Assembly: GCA_009760855.2 (NCBI GenBank)
Contig: WPIO01000021.1
Span: 1,518,501 to 1,582,500, forward strand
DNA length: 64,000 nt
Source of the DNA: Cristatella mucedo
Lineage: Eukaryota; Bryozoa; Phylactolaemata; Cristatellidae
Direction of reading: 5' to 3'
In this document: piece by piece, positions 33,691-44,169 of the stretch
How positions within the stretch are numbered: the stretch's first letter is position 1
How the letters are laid out: each line of letters begins with the position of its first letter
Notes under the pieces: model-generated
What the model saw: the letters and a program-made list of their open reading frames with translations, nothing else
The model's database searches: none
Told to the model about the DNA's origin: nothing
Position numbers and translations under genes: made by a program

Positions 33691-34430
33691 AAATCGTCTG
33701 CTGAAGACCCTATACAATCGTCTCTGTGGTCTTCACTGGCCGACCAACGTTGCCCAGCCATGAGAAAGATTGTTAATGCTTCTCTAGAAAAGGAGTTGTA
33801 CCCAAGTCATTTATTAGGCTATCGTTAGAACAACACTTGAAAGCCTTGATTAGATACAGATATCCTTGCAAACTACCGCCCAGCTTCCCGTCTTCTTTTT
33901 TGTCAAGGATTCTTGAAAAAATTGTCACTAAGCAGCGGGTGACACACATTGAAAATAATGAAATGTCAGAAAAAATCCAATCGGGGTTCAAGTGGCAGCA
34001 CTCCACTAAAACTGCTCTCCTCAGCGAAAACAATGGCTTCTATGCAGCAGCGATTAATGGAATTTCACTGCCCTAGCACTGCCAGATCTATCAGCTGCCT
34101 TTGACATCACTGATCACGATGTCCTACTTGAACGATTGAGAACAATGATTGGTCTGTCGGATGAGGCACTGACATGGTTTAAATCGTACTTGTCTGATCT
34201 TGTTCAATCCCTGTCGTGTAGGGGTCAGGTCTCATTTACCAGGCCAGTCACATGTGGAGTCCCACAAGGGTCCGTTCTCGGTCCATTGTTGTTCTTCATT
34301 TATACTTAACGTTAGGGAAAAGTGATTCAGGCCTACGGAATAGGATATCACTTTTATGCTGACGATAAGCAGCTCTATGTTTCATTTAAACTGTCAGAAT
34401 CTGCTGAGTACCGTTCCCAGATTAGCTCCT
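33691..34430 (+). mobile_element. LINE-B reverse-transcriptase fragment
   Basis: Plus-strand RT palm of family B: a frame with SRILEKIVTKQRVTHIENNE (33,895-33,960), then, after a frameshift, DEALTWFKSYLSDLVQSL (34,160-34,215), TCGVPQGSVLGPLLFFIYT (34,250-34,305) and FYADDKQLY (34,350-34,380). It abuts the 5' end of a minus-strand LINE-A on the left and fuses in frame to plus-strand LINE-A at about 34,435. Confidence 0.8.
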
Positions 34431-35373
34431 TACCTGATGATCCTTGTGATGATCTAACCGGTCGCTTCTCTCGATTCTTTGTGCAAAAGATAGACAAGAT
34501 CAGGGAATCCATCCCTGCGATGACAACCTCTCCACTAGAATGCTGTTCCTCGGTTCCTGGCTGCACCTCAACGTCTGCATTTCAGCAGGTCACTAGTGAT
34601 CTAGTCCTAAAGTTCGTATCGCAATCAAAGAAGACAGCAAGTCCTCTGGACCCTATTCCCACTGTCCTCCTCCTACGTTGCATTGATCTGCTGCTGCCAT
34701 GCATAACTAACATCATTAATATGTCATTAGCCTCAGGTCATGTCCAAGCACCTTTCAAAAAAGCTGTAGTCAGGCCTCTTCTCAAGAAAGCTACACTAGA
34801 CCAAGAGAACTTGAGCAACTACCGCCCAGTCTCCCTTCTACCATTCCTATCAAAGACACTGGAACGGGTCGTGACAGACCAGCTGAACTCATATATCGAA
34901 ACCTCACACCTTGCTAGTAAGTTCCAGTCTGGCTTTAGAGCTAATCACTCCACAGAGTCAGCATTGCTTAGGGTATACAACGACCTACTTAGGAATGCAG
35001 ACATGGGTCGAGTGTCTCTGCTTGTTTTGCTCGATCTTTCGGCAGCTTTTGACACCATCGATCACAAAGTTCTTCTAGAGCGCCTCTCATCTCGCCCGGG
35101 CATCACTGGCACTGCTCTGCAGTGGTTCAGGTCCTATCTCAGTGGGAGACTCCAGAGTATTGACGTGAATGGACAAAGATCATCTGAAGTACCTCTGAAA
35201 TATAGGGTACCTCAGGGCTCCATGCTAGGTCCGGTTCTTTTCACGGTTTATACTCTGCCTCTTGCTGATGTGATTGCCAAGCACAATCTAGGCTTTCACT
35301 TCTATGCAGATGACACTCAGTTGTACCTTTGCTTTGATCCCTCCCAGCCTTCGAGCACCTCAAATTTTCTAAA
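34431..35373 (+). mobile_element. LINE-A reverse-transcriptase fragment
   Basis: Plus-strand LINE-A ORF2 from the linker before the palm (TGRFSRFFVQKIDKIRESI) through the full palm (NYRPVSLLPFLSKTLERV, HSTESALLRVYNDLL, DLSAAFDTIDHKVLLERL, RVPQGSMLGPVLF, catalytic FYADDTQLY). It is open in frame with the preceding LINE-B piece: one 377-codon frame (34,322-35,455) spans both. LINE-A sequence ends at about 35,373, where it is interrupted by an LTR element. Confidence 0.85.
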
Positions 35374-35614
35374 CTCTGCGCATAGGATAGTTTATTATAC
35401 ATGGGCTTCGGGAGTTCGTGCAGTTAACTCCGTCGGTCCGGTACGCGCTGTGTAAAGCGCTGTCGCCGGCGCGTAACCACTACTAACAGGCCCACAATAA
35501 ACTGTTGCTTTCGGCACCCAGTTGTGGCCGCCTGTGTTTTAACCGCACTGCAGCACTGCATCACACAGTCCACCTGCAGAGTACGGGGGGAACGACTTTA
35601 TCTAGGCGGTTACA
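35374..35614 (+). repeat. Long terminal repeat of a Ty3/gypsy-type element (5' LTR or its 3' part)
   Basis: The segment ends GGTTACA at 35,614, two bases before a tRNA primer-binding site. An inverted match TGTAA starts at 35,451, suggesting a 164-bp LTR (35,451-35,614) with the usual TG...CA ends. It contains AATAAA at 35,496-35,501. A TTTATTATAC near 35,390 could be a promoter element if the LTR starts further left, at the LINE-A break (35,374). No second LTR is in the window. Confidence 0.6.
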
Positions 35615-35616
35615 TT

Positions 35617-35661
35617 TGGTGACCCTGCTTTTGATTCGAAACACTTGCAACCTTCTTGATC
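35617..35661 (+). other. Primer-binding site, complementary to tRNA-Trp over ~40 nt
   Basis: TGGTGACCC begins two bases after the LTR. It and the following GATTCGAA, CAACCTTCT and GATC follow the reverse complement of metazoan tRNA-Trp from its CCA end through the T arm and variable loop into the anticodon stem, with a few mismatches and small insertions. A usual PBS matches only about 18 nt. Confidence 0.65.
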
Positions 35662-35670
35662 GGACGCGGG

Positions 35671-36075
35671 ATGGCGTCGTTTAACGGTTCGGGGCTATTG
35701 AATACCTCCGGCCCAGCGTTCGACATTCTGCAGGCGAGCCTAAACGATCGCGCTTTTTTTGCTTCGATCAGTCGCGATTTGACTGAGCGTTTACGCGTGC
35801 TTGAGAAAGAGAACCTGCAGCTACGCGCGGCGGTGGCTTCGCGGGTCAGCCGTCCCAGCGCCAGCACACCAGCCGGGTCGGTAACTACGCCGCCGACCCG
35901 GCACCCCGCCAGCTTCACCGCACGGTGCTCCCACCGTACTTCATTTGCCGTCACAGTACGCGGTCGGTCCCTCACCGCTCCAGGAGGGCTACGCTGCGCC
36001 CACCGCTTTGCGACCAGCTGAAGGTTACGCCCCGTACCCCGTACGTTACGACGTGCCCAGCAGGAATCGCTCCGC
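35671..36075 (+). pseudogene. Start of the gag gene of an LTR retrotransposon, truncated
   Basis: ATG at 35,671 opens a frame MASFNGSGLLNTSGPAFDI with a leucine-zipper-like segment SRDLTERLRVLEKENLQL followed by an Ala/Ser/Pro/Arg-rich stretch, to a stop near 36,021. Position directly behind the LTR and primer site fits gag. Sequence similarity to a named gag family is not evident. At about 36,076 it runs into LINE-B sequence, so pol and the 3' LTR are missing. Confidence 0.55.
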
Positions 36076-36240
36076 CACACGCTGCTGATGCTTCGCAAGA
36101 CTCTGCTATGCTTCCCACTTTCTCTTTGTTACGTGAGACGAAGTCTGTTGGCTACCGAATGCGTACCGACAGGCGCCTAGGCTGTGCGTGCGCTATACAA
36201 AAATCCTGCGTAACACCCACATAGTCTTTGTGACTTTTTG
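36076..36240 (+). mobile_element. LINE-B 3' end
   Basis: Contains GTTGGCTACCGAATGCGTAC, GCGCTATACAAAAATCCTGC and GTAACACCCACATAGTC and ends near TTTTTGAAGTTACTGA, the same terminal sequence as the minus-strand copies at 2,696 and 60,041. Only the last ~165 bp remain. Confidence 0.78.
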
Positions 36241-36330
36241 AAGTTACTGAAAGAGATACATATTACAATTATAGATTGTACTAATCTTTCCTACTTAAGG
36301 CTAACTTGAGATTCTACGAAACTAAGGGAT
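36241..36330. other. Junction sequence
   Basis: Short AT-rich stretch between the LINE-B end and the satellite array. Nothing recognised. Confidence 0.3.
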
Positions 36331-38625
36331 ATCAGAGCTGCTCAATCTAAAAATGGTGCTGTCAACCATCAAGTATTTCCTTAATCGCTCCCAGGTGGTG
36401 TGACAAACTCCCACAACAAACCACAAGCCAATGCAATCCACTCTAATTAAACTAAGACCTATTACAATTATTGGCTGCTAGAAGCTTAAATCTCAAGTAA
36501 ATATGGTTGTGTAACCGTTTTATAATGTACCCACCTAATATCATGCCATCGCGCTTCCACATTTTTATGTCAATAGGCGGCTAAAACTGTGGCCGCTACC
36601 TCAATCCTTCGCAATGAACCAAAATCCATTTAATCCAGAGTAAATTCATCAGAAATTTGATGCATTAAGTACCAAATAGGATTGCATATGATGTAATTTC
36701 GTTTTATTTCATGCAAGTGTTATAATTCAATCCACAGAAGCCAACTGGTATTACCCGGGCCAATATTCAAAAACCACCTCAATCCTAGACAATCATCTGA
36801 AATGCACTGCAATCCGCCGCAAAACGAAAGAAGTCCCATTCGGGAAGCTCTTTTTTATTGCATTTGACAGTAAACTCGAAATAGAGTACTCAGAAAACCT
36901 CATAAGAATCAGAGTGGGCGTTCTCATGCAGTTCGCTGCCATTGACTACAACGGCTCGGATAAATAGTGCTATCCGCTTCAATCTACCATAAAAATTTGC
37001 TAAAAATGCTTCTATAAGATCCAATATGTATTGCTTATTAAAGCGAACTGCGTTTCGTTCGCACCCACTTAAACTCAAGCCATTGGGCACGTGCGATCTT
37101 TGAATGCACTTCCATCGCCTGAATGGCCTGAGAAAATACCGAAATTTACGCTAATACAGTTTGAATCATCCTTAGCATTTCACAGAAAAGCTCCCATGTA
37201 GAATCAGCTTAAAGTGAACCCACCAAATTATGTGCCTTTAGGCTCTCCCGTTCTCAGACAATGCACTGCGATCGACTGAAAAAAACCGCATGCTCCAATA
37301 CTGAAATCCACCAAAAAACAATCCTAAATTGATCTTTAGAAGCTTTTATTTGTGATTTCAAATTATTATAATCTACATGTATAGACTACGCATACAATAT
37401 CAATGCAATTGTCTCGGTCGTTCTTACGGGATGCACTGCAATGGAGTGCGATTGCACGTGCTCATTCAGCCGTTGGATACAAAATACTCACATGTAGGAT
37501 TCGCAATTCTCCAATTTTGAAAACATTCCAGCGCACTTTGTTTAAAAGTTAACGACACGATTTTGACCTATCTAGTGCTTAAAATTGCGAGCAAAGCTGT
37601 GCAATAGACAGAAATTTCTTATGCCAAAGCCGCAATCCAATACAAACCACCACAAATTGACAAAAAATCTGGTTTACCAAACTCCAATTATCATTTCTCA
37701 CAAAATGTCACTGTGTTTAAAGTGCATCCATATAATTTTACATGTTTTATACGTACGAAATTGAACAGTGCATTGCAATCGATTGCAATAGTTCGGCCTA
37801 ATGCTGCAATCCACTAGCATTGCACGATCCGTCGCAAATCGACAGGAGACTGGCAGTGCAAAGCCTCCGTTTTGCTGGCGTATTAAAGCACGCTGGGTTT
37901 AAAGCATGAACGCATATTTTCAGCTGATTGTGCATGCATAATCTCGGGCGATGCAACGCAATCAGCAGCAATGGCCGGCACGAAACCACAAACTATAATT
38001 AACTATCGAAAATAGAAATTTTGGTTTCGAAGCTCCAATTTCGATGTTTCCTGCTGTACACTCGACCCACGGTGCTACCGAGCGATTCCAGTGTGAACTC
38101 TAGTTCTCGGACACTGTATGGCAATCAACTTCAATCGCTAGCCCAGTACCACAATTTACTACCAAGTTCGACAATATTTCAAGGAATAGAATTCACGAAG
38201 CTTCACTCGGAATAGCATATTTCAGAGGGCTCCGTTTATAGAGCAATCACACCATTTCCAGACCTGTATCACCTTTTTGCTTCAATAATGCACAGCAACC
38301 AACTGCAGGGCCATGCAAGCACCGCTATTCACTCTTATCTGCTGCAAAATTCCCCAAAAATCCGCTAGGTGCAGCTAAAAACTTGATTGATATTGCAATA
38401 CACTGCGATTTAAATAAGCTCATTTGTTTGCCATATACTGCAATAGACTACAAATAGCCCGGCCCAATGCCGTAATACACTCTGTTTCACCGCAAAAAGG
38501 CGAGAATTTACGTTCGCAACGTTCGATTGCCTATAATAATAAGTTGTGTTCACAGTTTCCGACAAAACTAAAAAATTTTAACAAGTGCATTGTCGCGGAA
38601 ACTGGCAGCAAAGCCTGGGCCTTCT
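36331..38625 (+). repeat. Satellite array A: degenerate ~170-bp tandem repeat
   Basis: A hallmark like TGCACTGCAATCGACTGCAA followed by GGCCCAATGCCGCAATCCAC recurs at about 37,260, 37,430, 37,595, 37,765, 37,948, 38,113, 38,285 and 38,433, a spacing of about 145-185 bp (mostly 165-172). Weaker copies continue left to about 36,420. Between hallmarks each unit carries an AT-rich part with CCAATT and a TTTAAAGTG-type segment. Units are strongly diverged from each other, so the array is old. No gene inside. A LINE-A copy ends it at 38,629. Confidence 0.75.
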
Positions 38626-38628
38626 TCG

Positions 38629-39330
38629 ATTATAATAATAATAATAATGCACATGATAAAGCGCCCTCAGAGAACTCAATCTCTTTCTAGGCGCTTTACA
38701 TTTGCTGGAAAGGTAAACATGATTGAATGGTAAGTAATATTATGCTTGATAAACAACATGAATAACATGGTTAGGGGTGAGATGCACAGGGTCAGTATGC
38801 AAATGTGGTTAGTTGCAGCATGCACAGCGTCAGCACGCTTATCATACGAAGGACGAATCAAAGAGACCTACTAAATGTTGTCCTAAATAGGTGTGCTTTA
38901 AGTTCTATTTATATGTGGTCTAGTGAGAGAATGCTGTGTCGCAAGTCGGGAGTGATTTCCACGCCTTGGGAGCCTACGAACTAAATGCACGGTCTCCAGA
39001 GGATTTGAGGTTTGTACGAGGGATTGGTAAACTGTTGGATTCCGAAAAGCGGATGGAGCGATGCTTGACCTGGTGGGGAGTATATCTGAGAGATAGGCTG
39101 TGTAGCCAAGAAATGAAGTGACCTAAAAGTGAGCGACAAAAACCTTGAAGTCGATTCGTTGCTTGACTTGGAGCCACGGTAATTCGGCAAGAAGTGGTGT
39201 GATGTGGCAACTTCGACGCTCACGACAGATAAGCCTAGCTGCGGAGTTTTGCACCAGCTTTAATCGCCTGGTTGCACATGCCGGTAGGCCAGCAAGCAGT
39301 GAGTTATAGAAGTCAAGACTTCTGGCTTGC
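38629..39330 (-). mobile_element. LINE-A copy, 5'-truncated
   Basis: The left end is (AATA)n-type tail and hairpin (38,629-38,700: ATGATAAAGCGCCCTCAGAG ... GGCGCTTTAC). 3' UTR and the C-terminal domain of ORF2 on the minus strand follow, with frameshifts, up to the segment GCAGTGAGTTATAGAAGTC near 39,310. Confidence 0.8.
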
Positions 39331-39399
39331 TCCTGCTGAAATGAAATTCATCAAAAAGGAAGACATCGCATGAGTCCGGAAAAGCAGCAAGGTAGACAT

Positions 39400-40330
39400 C
39401 GCATGAGTCTAGCAAAGCAACCAACCAAAGAATTTTCTTTTCTGTAAATTGAAGAGGATGTCATAAAATTTCTCATGGGATTAACGCATCTCGAAGTACT
39501 ACATAATGATCCACTGCCGCTTGTCTGCGATGGTACCGACCAGCAGAATATTGCCTTAAAGTTGGAGCAAAGCAGGATTGGCAGAACCGTGCAACCACTC
39601 GGTTTTACTGCATTCACCTGGTCTTTAAAAGAAGAATGTCAAACAAATACTGAGAAGATTTTTCGAACAATCGAATACTTTTTCGCGGTACCTTTCATAG
39701 GAAAACATGTTGTAAATGAAGTCAGCAGTTTCAACAATTTCTACGTATAAAAACCTTACAAAAATGTTAAGGCAAGTTGGCATCTGAGCCAGGATTGTCA
39801 CCAGGACAAATTCTCCTTTGCCATCCTCCTGGTTCCTCCACTGAATCAAATCTTGTCTGACCCGAAAGTAACCCGGAAGCAACATATGTCCACAGAAAAA
39901 CATCTACCGACCTCAACGTCATATACGGCTTTTGTCTCAACCCATTGATCCTTGGTACATTTAGGTAGGTGTTTGCAGCTTGTAAGGTACGGGCTTGTGA
40001 CATTTAGACGGCTTCATTAATAGTTTAGCTTCGTGCCTTGTAAATTCTGCTAAATCGGCCAATACACAATCGATCGGCGTGTATTCAAATCTGCGTCCAC
40101 CTCTACTTCTGAATTATACATTAGTTCATCTCTGATTTTGGTTGAATAAATTTGCTATGCGTGTCATCAAACGCCATTGATATTTATATTCTACAATCAT
40201 AGACATGTATAGCAAGAGTTATCCGAACAAAATCATAAATGAATAGCAAATGCAGCGATTTAATAACAGAGCTGAACTAACAATTGAAATCTCGTGTTAA
40301 TCCGTCAAGTTTTGGCCAAATGGTTTAATG
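39400..40330. repeat. Dispersed segment, homologous to ~62,440-63,020
   Basis: From about 39,650 to 40,320 this follows 62,455-63,020 in the same order: AATACTGAGA, then ATCGAA, GGTACCTTTCA, ACCCGAAAGTAA, CTTGGTACAT, GTTTGCAGCT, CTTGTGAC and, near the end, GCAATACTTAT-like and AGAGCTGAACT segments. Divergence is substantial. A 91-codon plus frame (39,475-39,750) with LTHLEVLHNDPLPLVCDGTD looks coding-like but is not conserved in the other copy and has no known domain. The nature of the segment (mobile element or segmental copy) is unknown. Confidence 0.55.
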
Positions 40331-40489
40331 ATTCAAGAGGATTTCGGCTCTGGTTTTGCTTAGTGGTAAAGATGATGCCTCGAACCAATGTCAAGATGAA
40401 GGTATTTGATTACCGAGGTCGTAGGCTTCTCCACATGGCATACGTGAAGCACCTGAATAGGCACTAGGCTCTCTTATGATATATTCAAA

Positions 40490-40845
40490 AGAATTATTTG
40501 AATGATTGTGGTGTTTACCTGGGCTATTGCATAATATTGCAATGCACTGCACAAGAACGCCCATCCCAATTGTAGCGAAATGCTTTGAGTACTTTGTGCA
40601 GATAATGACGTGTAATACGCAATTCAACTTGAGCTCATTGCGTGCGGTTTCTGTTCGCTTTGCTGAGACATGTTTCGGAATCTTGGTAAATTGCTGTATT
40701 GGCCTGAGCCATTACAATGGATTGCTGTGCATTGCGCGAGACTATACGTACACAATGTGGTGAAGTAATACGGGTTTACTTTAAATACTGTTTAAACGCT
40801 GTAATTCTCAATCTAAACTGAAGCTTCACAGAGCCAATTTATGAT
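40490..40845 (-). repeat. Satellite array B, left part (inverted relative to array A)
   Basis: The same ~170-bp satellite in opposite orientation: GGCTATTGCATAATATTGC with GCAATGCACTGCAC near 40,525, and GGCCTGAGCCATTACAATGG with TGCTGTGCATTGCGC near 40,705, about 175 bp apart. R1 interrupts the array at about 40,846. Confidence 0.65.
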
Positions 40846-41575
40846 TAATTTGTACCCAGGCTAGGTTCGGTTGGCTGGGACTAGACGGCTGTAATTTGGT
40901 AAGGGTCACCAGCTAGGCCGGGTCTGACCTGTGAGCAGGCCGGATGTGCACTGACGATAGGTCACGGGGCTCTTAGGGAACGGAAGTTGGCCGAGTAAGT
41001 CGTGGTGCTGGAGGCTCCCGGTCCCGCCGAACTATGCACCTGGATGGGCGCAGGCGTGCTCCGGCGATGCGGCCACGCACGCACGGCAACGAGTGCCCAA
41101 TGCCCAAGCGGAGATGGATAGCACGTTCGTTGTTGTGACGTATATTCCGCGTTCCCCATGTATCGTGTTCGTGGGCCCCCCATGAGTTGGCATCTGTCGG
41201 AGGAAGCTCTCGACTGTGGTAGACCTCAACTCCGACTAGCCAAGCAGTTACTCAGCGAGCCGGATCTTGGACGGCGAACGCTTGAACTATTGAAACGCTT
41301 GTACTGCTGGAACGGAGTCTATGCAACATCGGGACTGCAGAAGCCGCCTAACTAACCGACACGTTTGTTCGTGCTTGCGGCATCATCTCACGCCCCGATA
41401 GTTTACTGTGTGTAAGATCCTCTGTAGACTTGTTTGGTTCCCCTGTTGTTGGCGAATGCGATATCATAAAGAGGTTTAACCTGACGGCCGCTCGTCTTAC
41501 CCTAGCTCAGCGGCACGGTGAGCGGTGGCGTGGCCTTAGCATGGCGAGGTTTGGCAGGAAATGGCATCTGACCCC
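40846..41575 (+). mobile_element. R1: GC-rich interspersed repeat inserted in the satellite
   Basis: About 730 bp much richer in G+C than the flanking satellite. It matches 51,880-52,530 in order: TGTACCCAGGCTAGGTTCGG at the left end, GGGAACGGAAGTTGG-type and CGATGCGGCCACGC segments, later CCTGTTGTTGGCG, ATAAAGAGGTTTAACC and CCCTAGCTC, and GCGTGGCC near the right end. No open frame that is shared by both copies, no terminal inverted repeat seen. Family unknown; it may be the 3' part of a retroelement. Confidence 0.6.
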
Positions 41576-42600
41576 TGGATTTTGGCTACAAATTTGCTGT
41601 GGATTTCAGATTATTGCTGCAATGGCACGAGCCATCACATTCGATTGCAAAACAGTATCCGAGAAAGGTCGTTCCAAATGGCATTTCAGACTTTGCACTC
41701 TAAATAGAGCAATCAGCAACAAGAAATCTAAATTGGGGCTTCGCCCAGCCACTTTAAGTAGATTTGCCACTGATCATAATGGATTAGGGTGTTTGCCAGA
41801 GCCATTGTCGTCTATCACCGTGCATTACCCGAGATTGTGAGAGCACAAAGGGTTTTAATTATGCTGTTGCACATTACGCTAAGTGGACTGTAATATGAAT
41901 TCACGATTAGAGCACTGAGAACCCTAGTTCTGGTAATATTGTCACTGATTGTCATGGATTGCAATATTGGCCGGGGTCACTGCTGTCAGTTGCAGAGCAT
42001 TGCATGAAAATGGCTGAAGCAATGGTAATGAAATTGTGTGAGTTCAATATAAACGTAGATAAATGAGAGCTTCTTGTATACGATTTGTAGTCGTTTTGTG
42101 GTGGATTGCAACGGATTGCTGTGGATTTCGGCAATGGACTGGGCCGTTGCTCTAGATTGCAGAGCATTATCTAAGAGCGCATGAGGCTAAAAGGCACACA
42201 ATTTTGTGGGTGCTCTGTATTTAAGTCCAATATTATACGCACGCACTCTAAATTGGAGCTCGGAGTTGACGATTTTAGGTTGATTTGGAATGGATTAGAA
42301 TGAATTGTGGTATTTTTCCAGGTCATTCAGCGATTGAGTACTTAGCGAGAGATTGCATATGCTCAATGGCTTGAATTTAAATGAGTGCGAAATAAATGCA
42401 GTTCGCTTTAATATGCCATGAAATTGAAACTTGGCGAAACCATTTTTTGAGCATTTTATGGAGGATCGAAGTAGATTGCGGTATTTATTTTCCCGGGCCG
42501 ATACAGTCAGTTGCTGAATATTGTATGAGAATGCGTGTGCAGATTCTTCCGACATTTGTTGAGGTTTTCAGCGTTTACTGTCATGTGCAATCAAAAAGGG
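41576..42600 (-). repeat. Satellite array B, right part (inverted relative to array A)
   Basis: Units recur at about 41,610, 41,790, 41,955, 42,125, 42,310 and 42,490 (spacing 165-185 bp). A representative reads TGGATTGCAACGGATTGCTG followed by GGCAATGGACTGGGCCGTTG and GATTGCAGAGCATT. The reverse complement of this aligns with the array A unit. Strongly diverged, no gene. Confidence 0.72.
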
Positions 42601-42689
42601 AAATTGATGCATAAGATTTGAATATGCAAATTATCAGTGCACATACGCACACAACGAACCGTTTGCAAATTACCAGCAAATGTTATTAG

Positions 42690-43100
42690 CAAAAATTGTG
42701 CTATTAGCTTCTTTTTAAATGCCGTCAAGTTCACTTCGCCTTGACGTCTGTAGTGAGTGAGTTTCAGGTTTTGGGAGCATACGAACAAAAGACAATTTAC
42801 AAAAGATATAAGGATGCTTCGATGCACAGCTGAAAGATGTAAAAAAAGAAGAGCGGGTGGTACGATGACTAGTCTGATTTGTGAAGGTGTGGGAAAAAAG
42901 ACCGTTCGTGTACTTCCTACGCTCCCAAAACCAGGAAATCACTCCCGACTGACGTTAGGACATCCCCTGACTTGGCGACATTTAAAAAGAAGCTATTGGT
43001 GCATCTTTTTTCACCCGGGACTTGCTCAGCCCTTGTGAATAGTCTTTAAGTGGTTCTGTATGTTGACTCACTGCACGTTATCGCTAACCATATTAAAATG
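42690..43100. mobile_element. Two LINE 3'-part fragments facing each other
   Basis: 42,690-42,870 carries LINE-A-type C-terminal/3'-UTR sequence on the minus strand (TTTTAAATGCCGTCAAGTTC, GGTTTTGGGAGCATACGAAC). 42,895-43,100 carries the same part on the plus strand (CGCTCCCAAAACCAGGAAAT, GACATTTAAAAAGAAGC). Together they form a short imperfect foldback. Both are truncated and frame-broken. Confidence 0.65.
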
Positions 43101-43428
43101 CTTAATTTACAGCATACTTTAAGTTCTAAAACGAGATGAAGTTATCTATTGGCGAAATACAACTGTATTCTTAATGTTATCTTTATTTTGACTTTGAGTT
43201 TAATATATCATTGACGAGTACCGTACATATAAGAAATTAATGAATTGACGATATCGTACGAATTATTACATGAGGAAAATTAAGGTTCAAGAAGTCAACA
43301 GAAAGTTAAAAGCTTGCTGATGCGACACCCCTATTTATGGAACTGTTGAACAGACTCAGTAGTTATGAATTACCCTCTTTCGAAGTGGATAATGAAGGAT
43401 AACGTGCCGCATGACTTGAACCTTTAGT
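43101..43428. other. No feature recognised
   Basis: AT-rich sequence between the LINE foldback and a SINE. Nothing assignable. Confidence 0.3.
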
Positions 43429-43605
43429 GAGCCGTGATGGCACACTAGGTAAAGTGGTTGCTTTTCACGCCCTCGGTCACGAGGCTGTGGGTTCGAATCC
43501 GGTGGTGGAAGATCCTTTATTGCTGCTGCAATCGGTGGTGATGGCTGTAACGGCTGTTCTGTCGCTATACAAAAGAGGCTGTTAAATCAGCTAGTAATTT
43601 AAAAA
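43429..43605 (+). mobile_element. SINE2 copy (tRNA-derived)
   Basis: A-box-like TAGGTAAAGTGG (43,446-43,457) and a perfect B-box GGTTCGAATCC (43,490-43,500), spaced as in a tRNA, followed by a ~105-bp body ending GTCGCTATACAAAAGAGGCT and TTAAATCAGCTAG. The same arrangement recurs at 53,152-53,312 and, weaker, at 60,795-60,972. The tRNA-like part does not fold as a full tRNA gene with a good acceptor stem, and the shared body marks it as a SINE. Confidence 0.75.
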
Positions 43606-44169
43606 TAATAACTTCACGCATTGAATGGAGTCGAATAAGGTTTCTTAGTTCAATTTACAAAATGCGTGGGCATAATACGGAAACCAAACCATGTGAATGT
43701 GTGTGCATGTGCATATGAGTAGGATAAGAGAAAGAAGAGGTTTAGAGTGGTAAAATTTGGTGAGCGAAGGTTTTGGCTTGGCACTGAAAAAATGTCAGTG
43801 TTATTAATCCGGTTTGTTAAGATAGGGATTTAAATACATGCTGCAGTTGAATCTTGCTAATTCATTAATGTAAGGCCTAGCCCTGCTCATTGCACGATGG
43901 TGATCGTGAGAAGTGGAAACCGGCCGCGGAGATATCTGAGGTTAGCAATGTCTCTGTTGGAACAATATTGCAGCTTTCAAATGAAAACTGCAGCAACCTA
44001 TTAGTTACATCCAACCTCTGTATAACTCAAAAATTGAAAATGTAAACTCGAAATTAGCATTGTCAGCATCTTTCCGCTGCCTGTGAGCAGAATGCCATTG
44101 AGTGCCGCGCTCCAAAATGACCTTTCCCTCGTTGACCGCACCAACTCTAGTCAGGTATTCAGCTACGTC
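43606..44169. other. No feature recognised
   Basis: About 560 bp without gene or matched repeat. Confidence 0.3.

Noticed and set aside
40342-40460. tRNA-like start TTGCTTAGTGGTAAAGATG as another SINE
   Set aside because: Only the A-box side is suggestive, no B-box or shared body could be matched.
43446-43520. tRNA gene call from the A and B boxes
   Set aside because: The body is shared with other dispersed copies and no good acceptor stem or anticodon arm is evident; it is a SINE.
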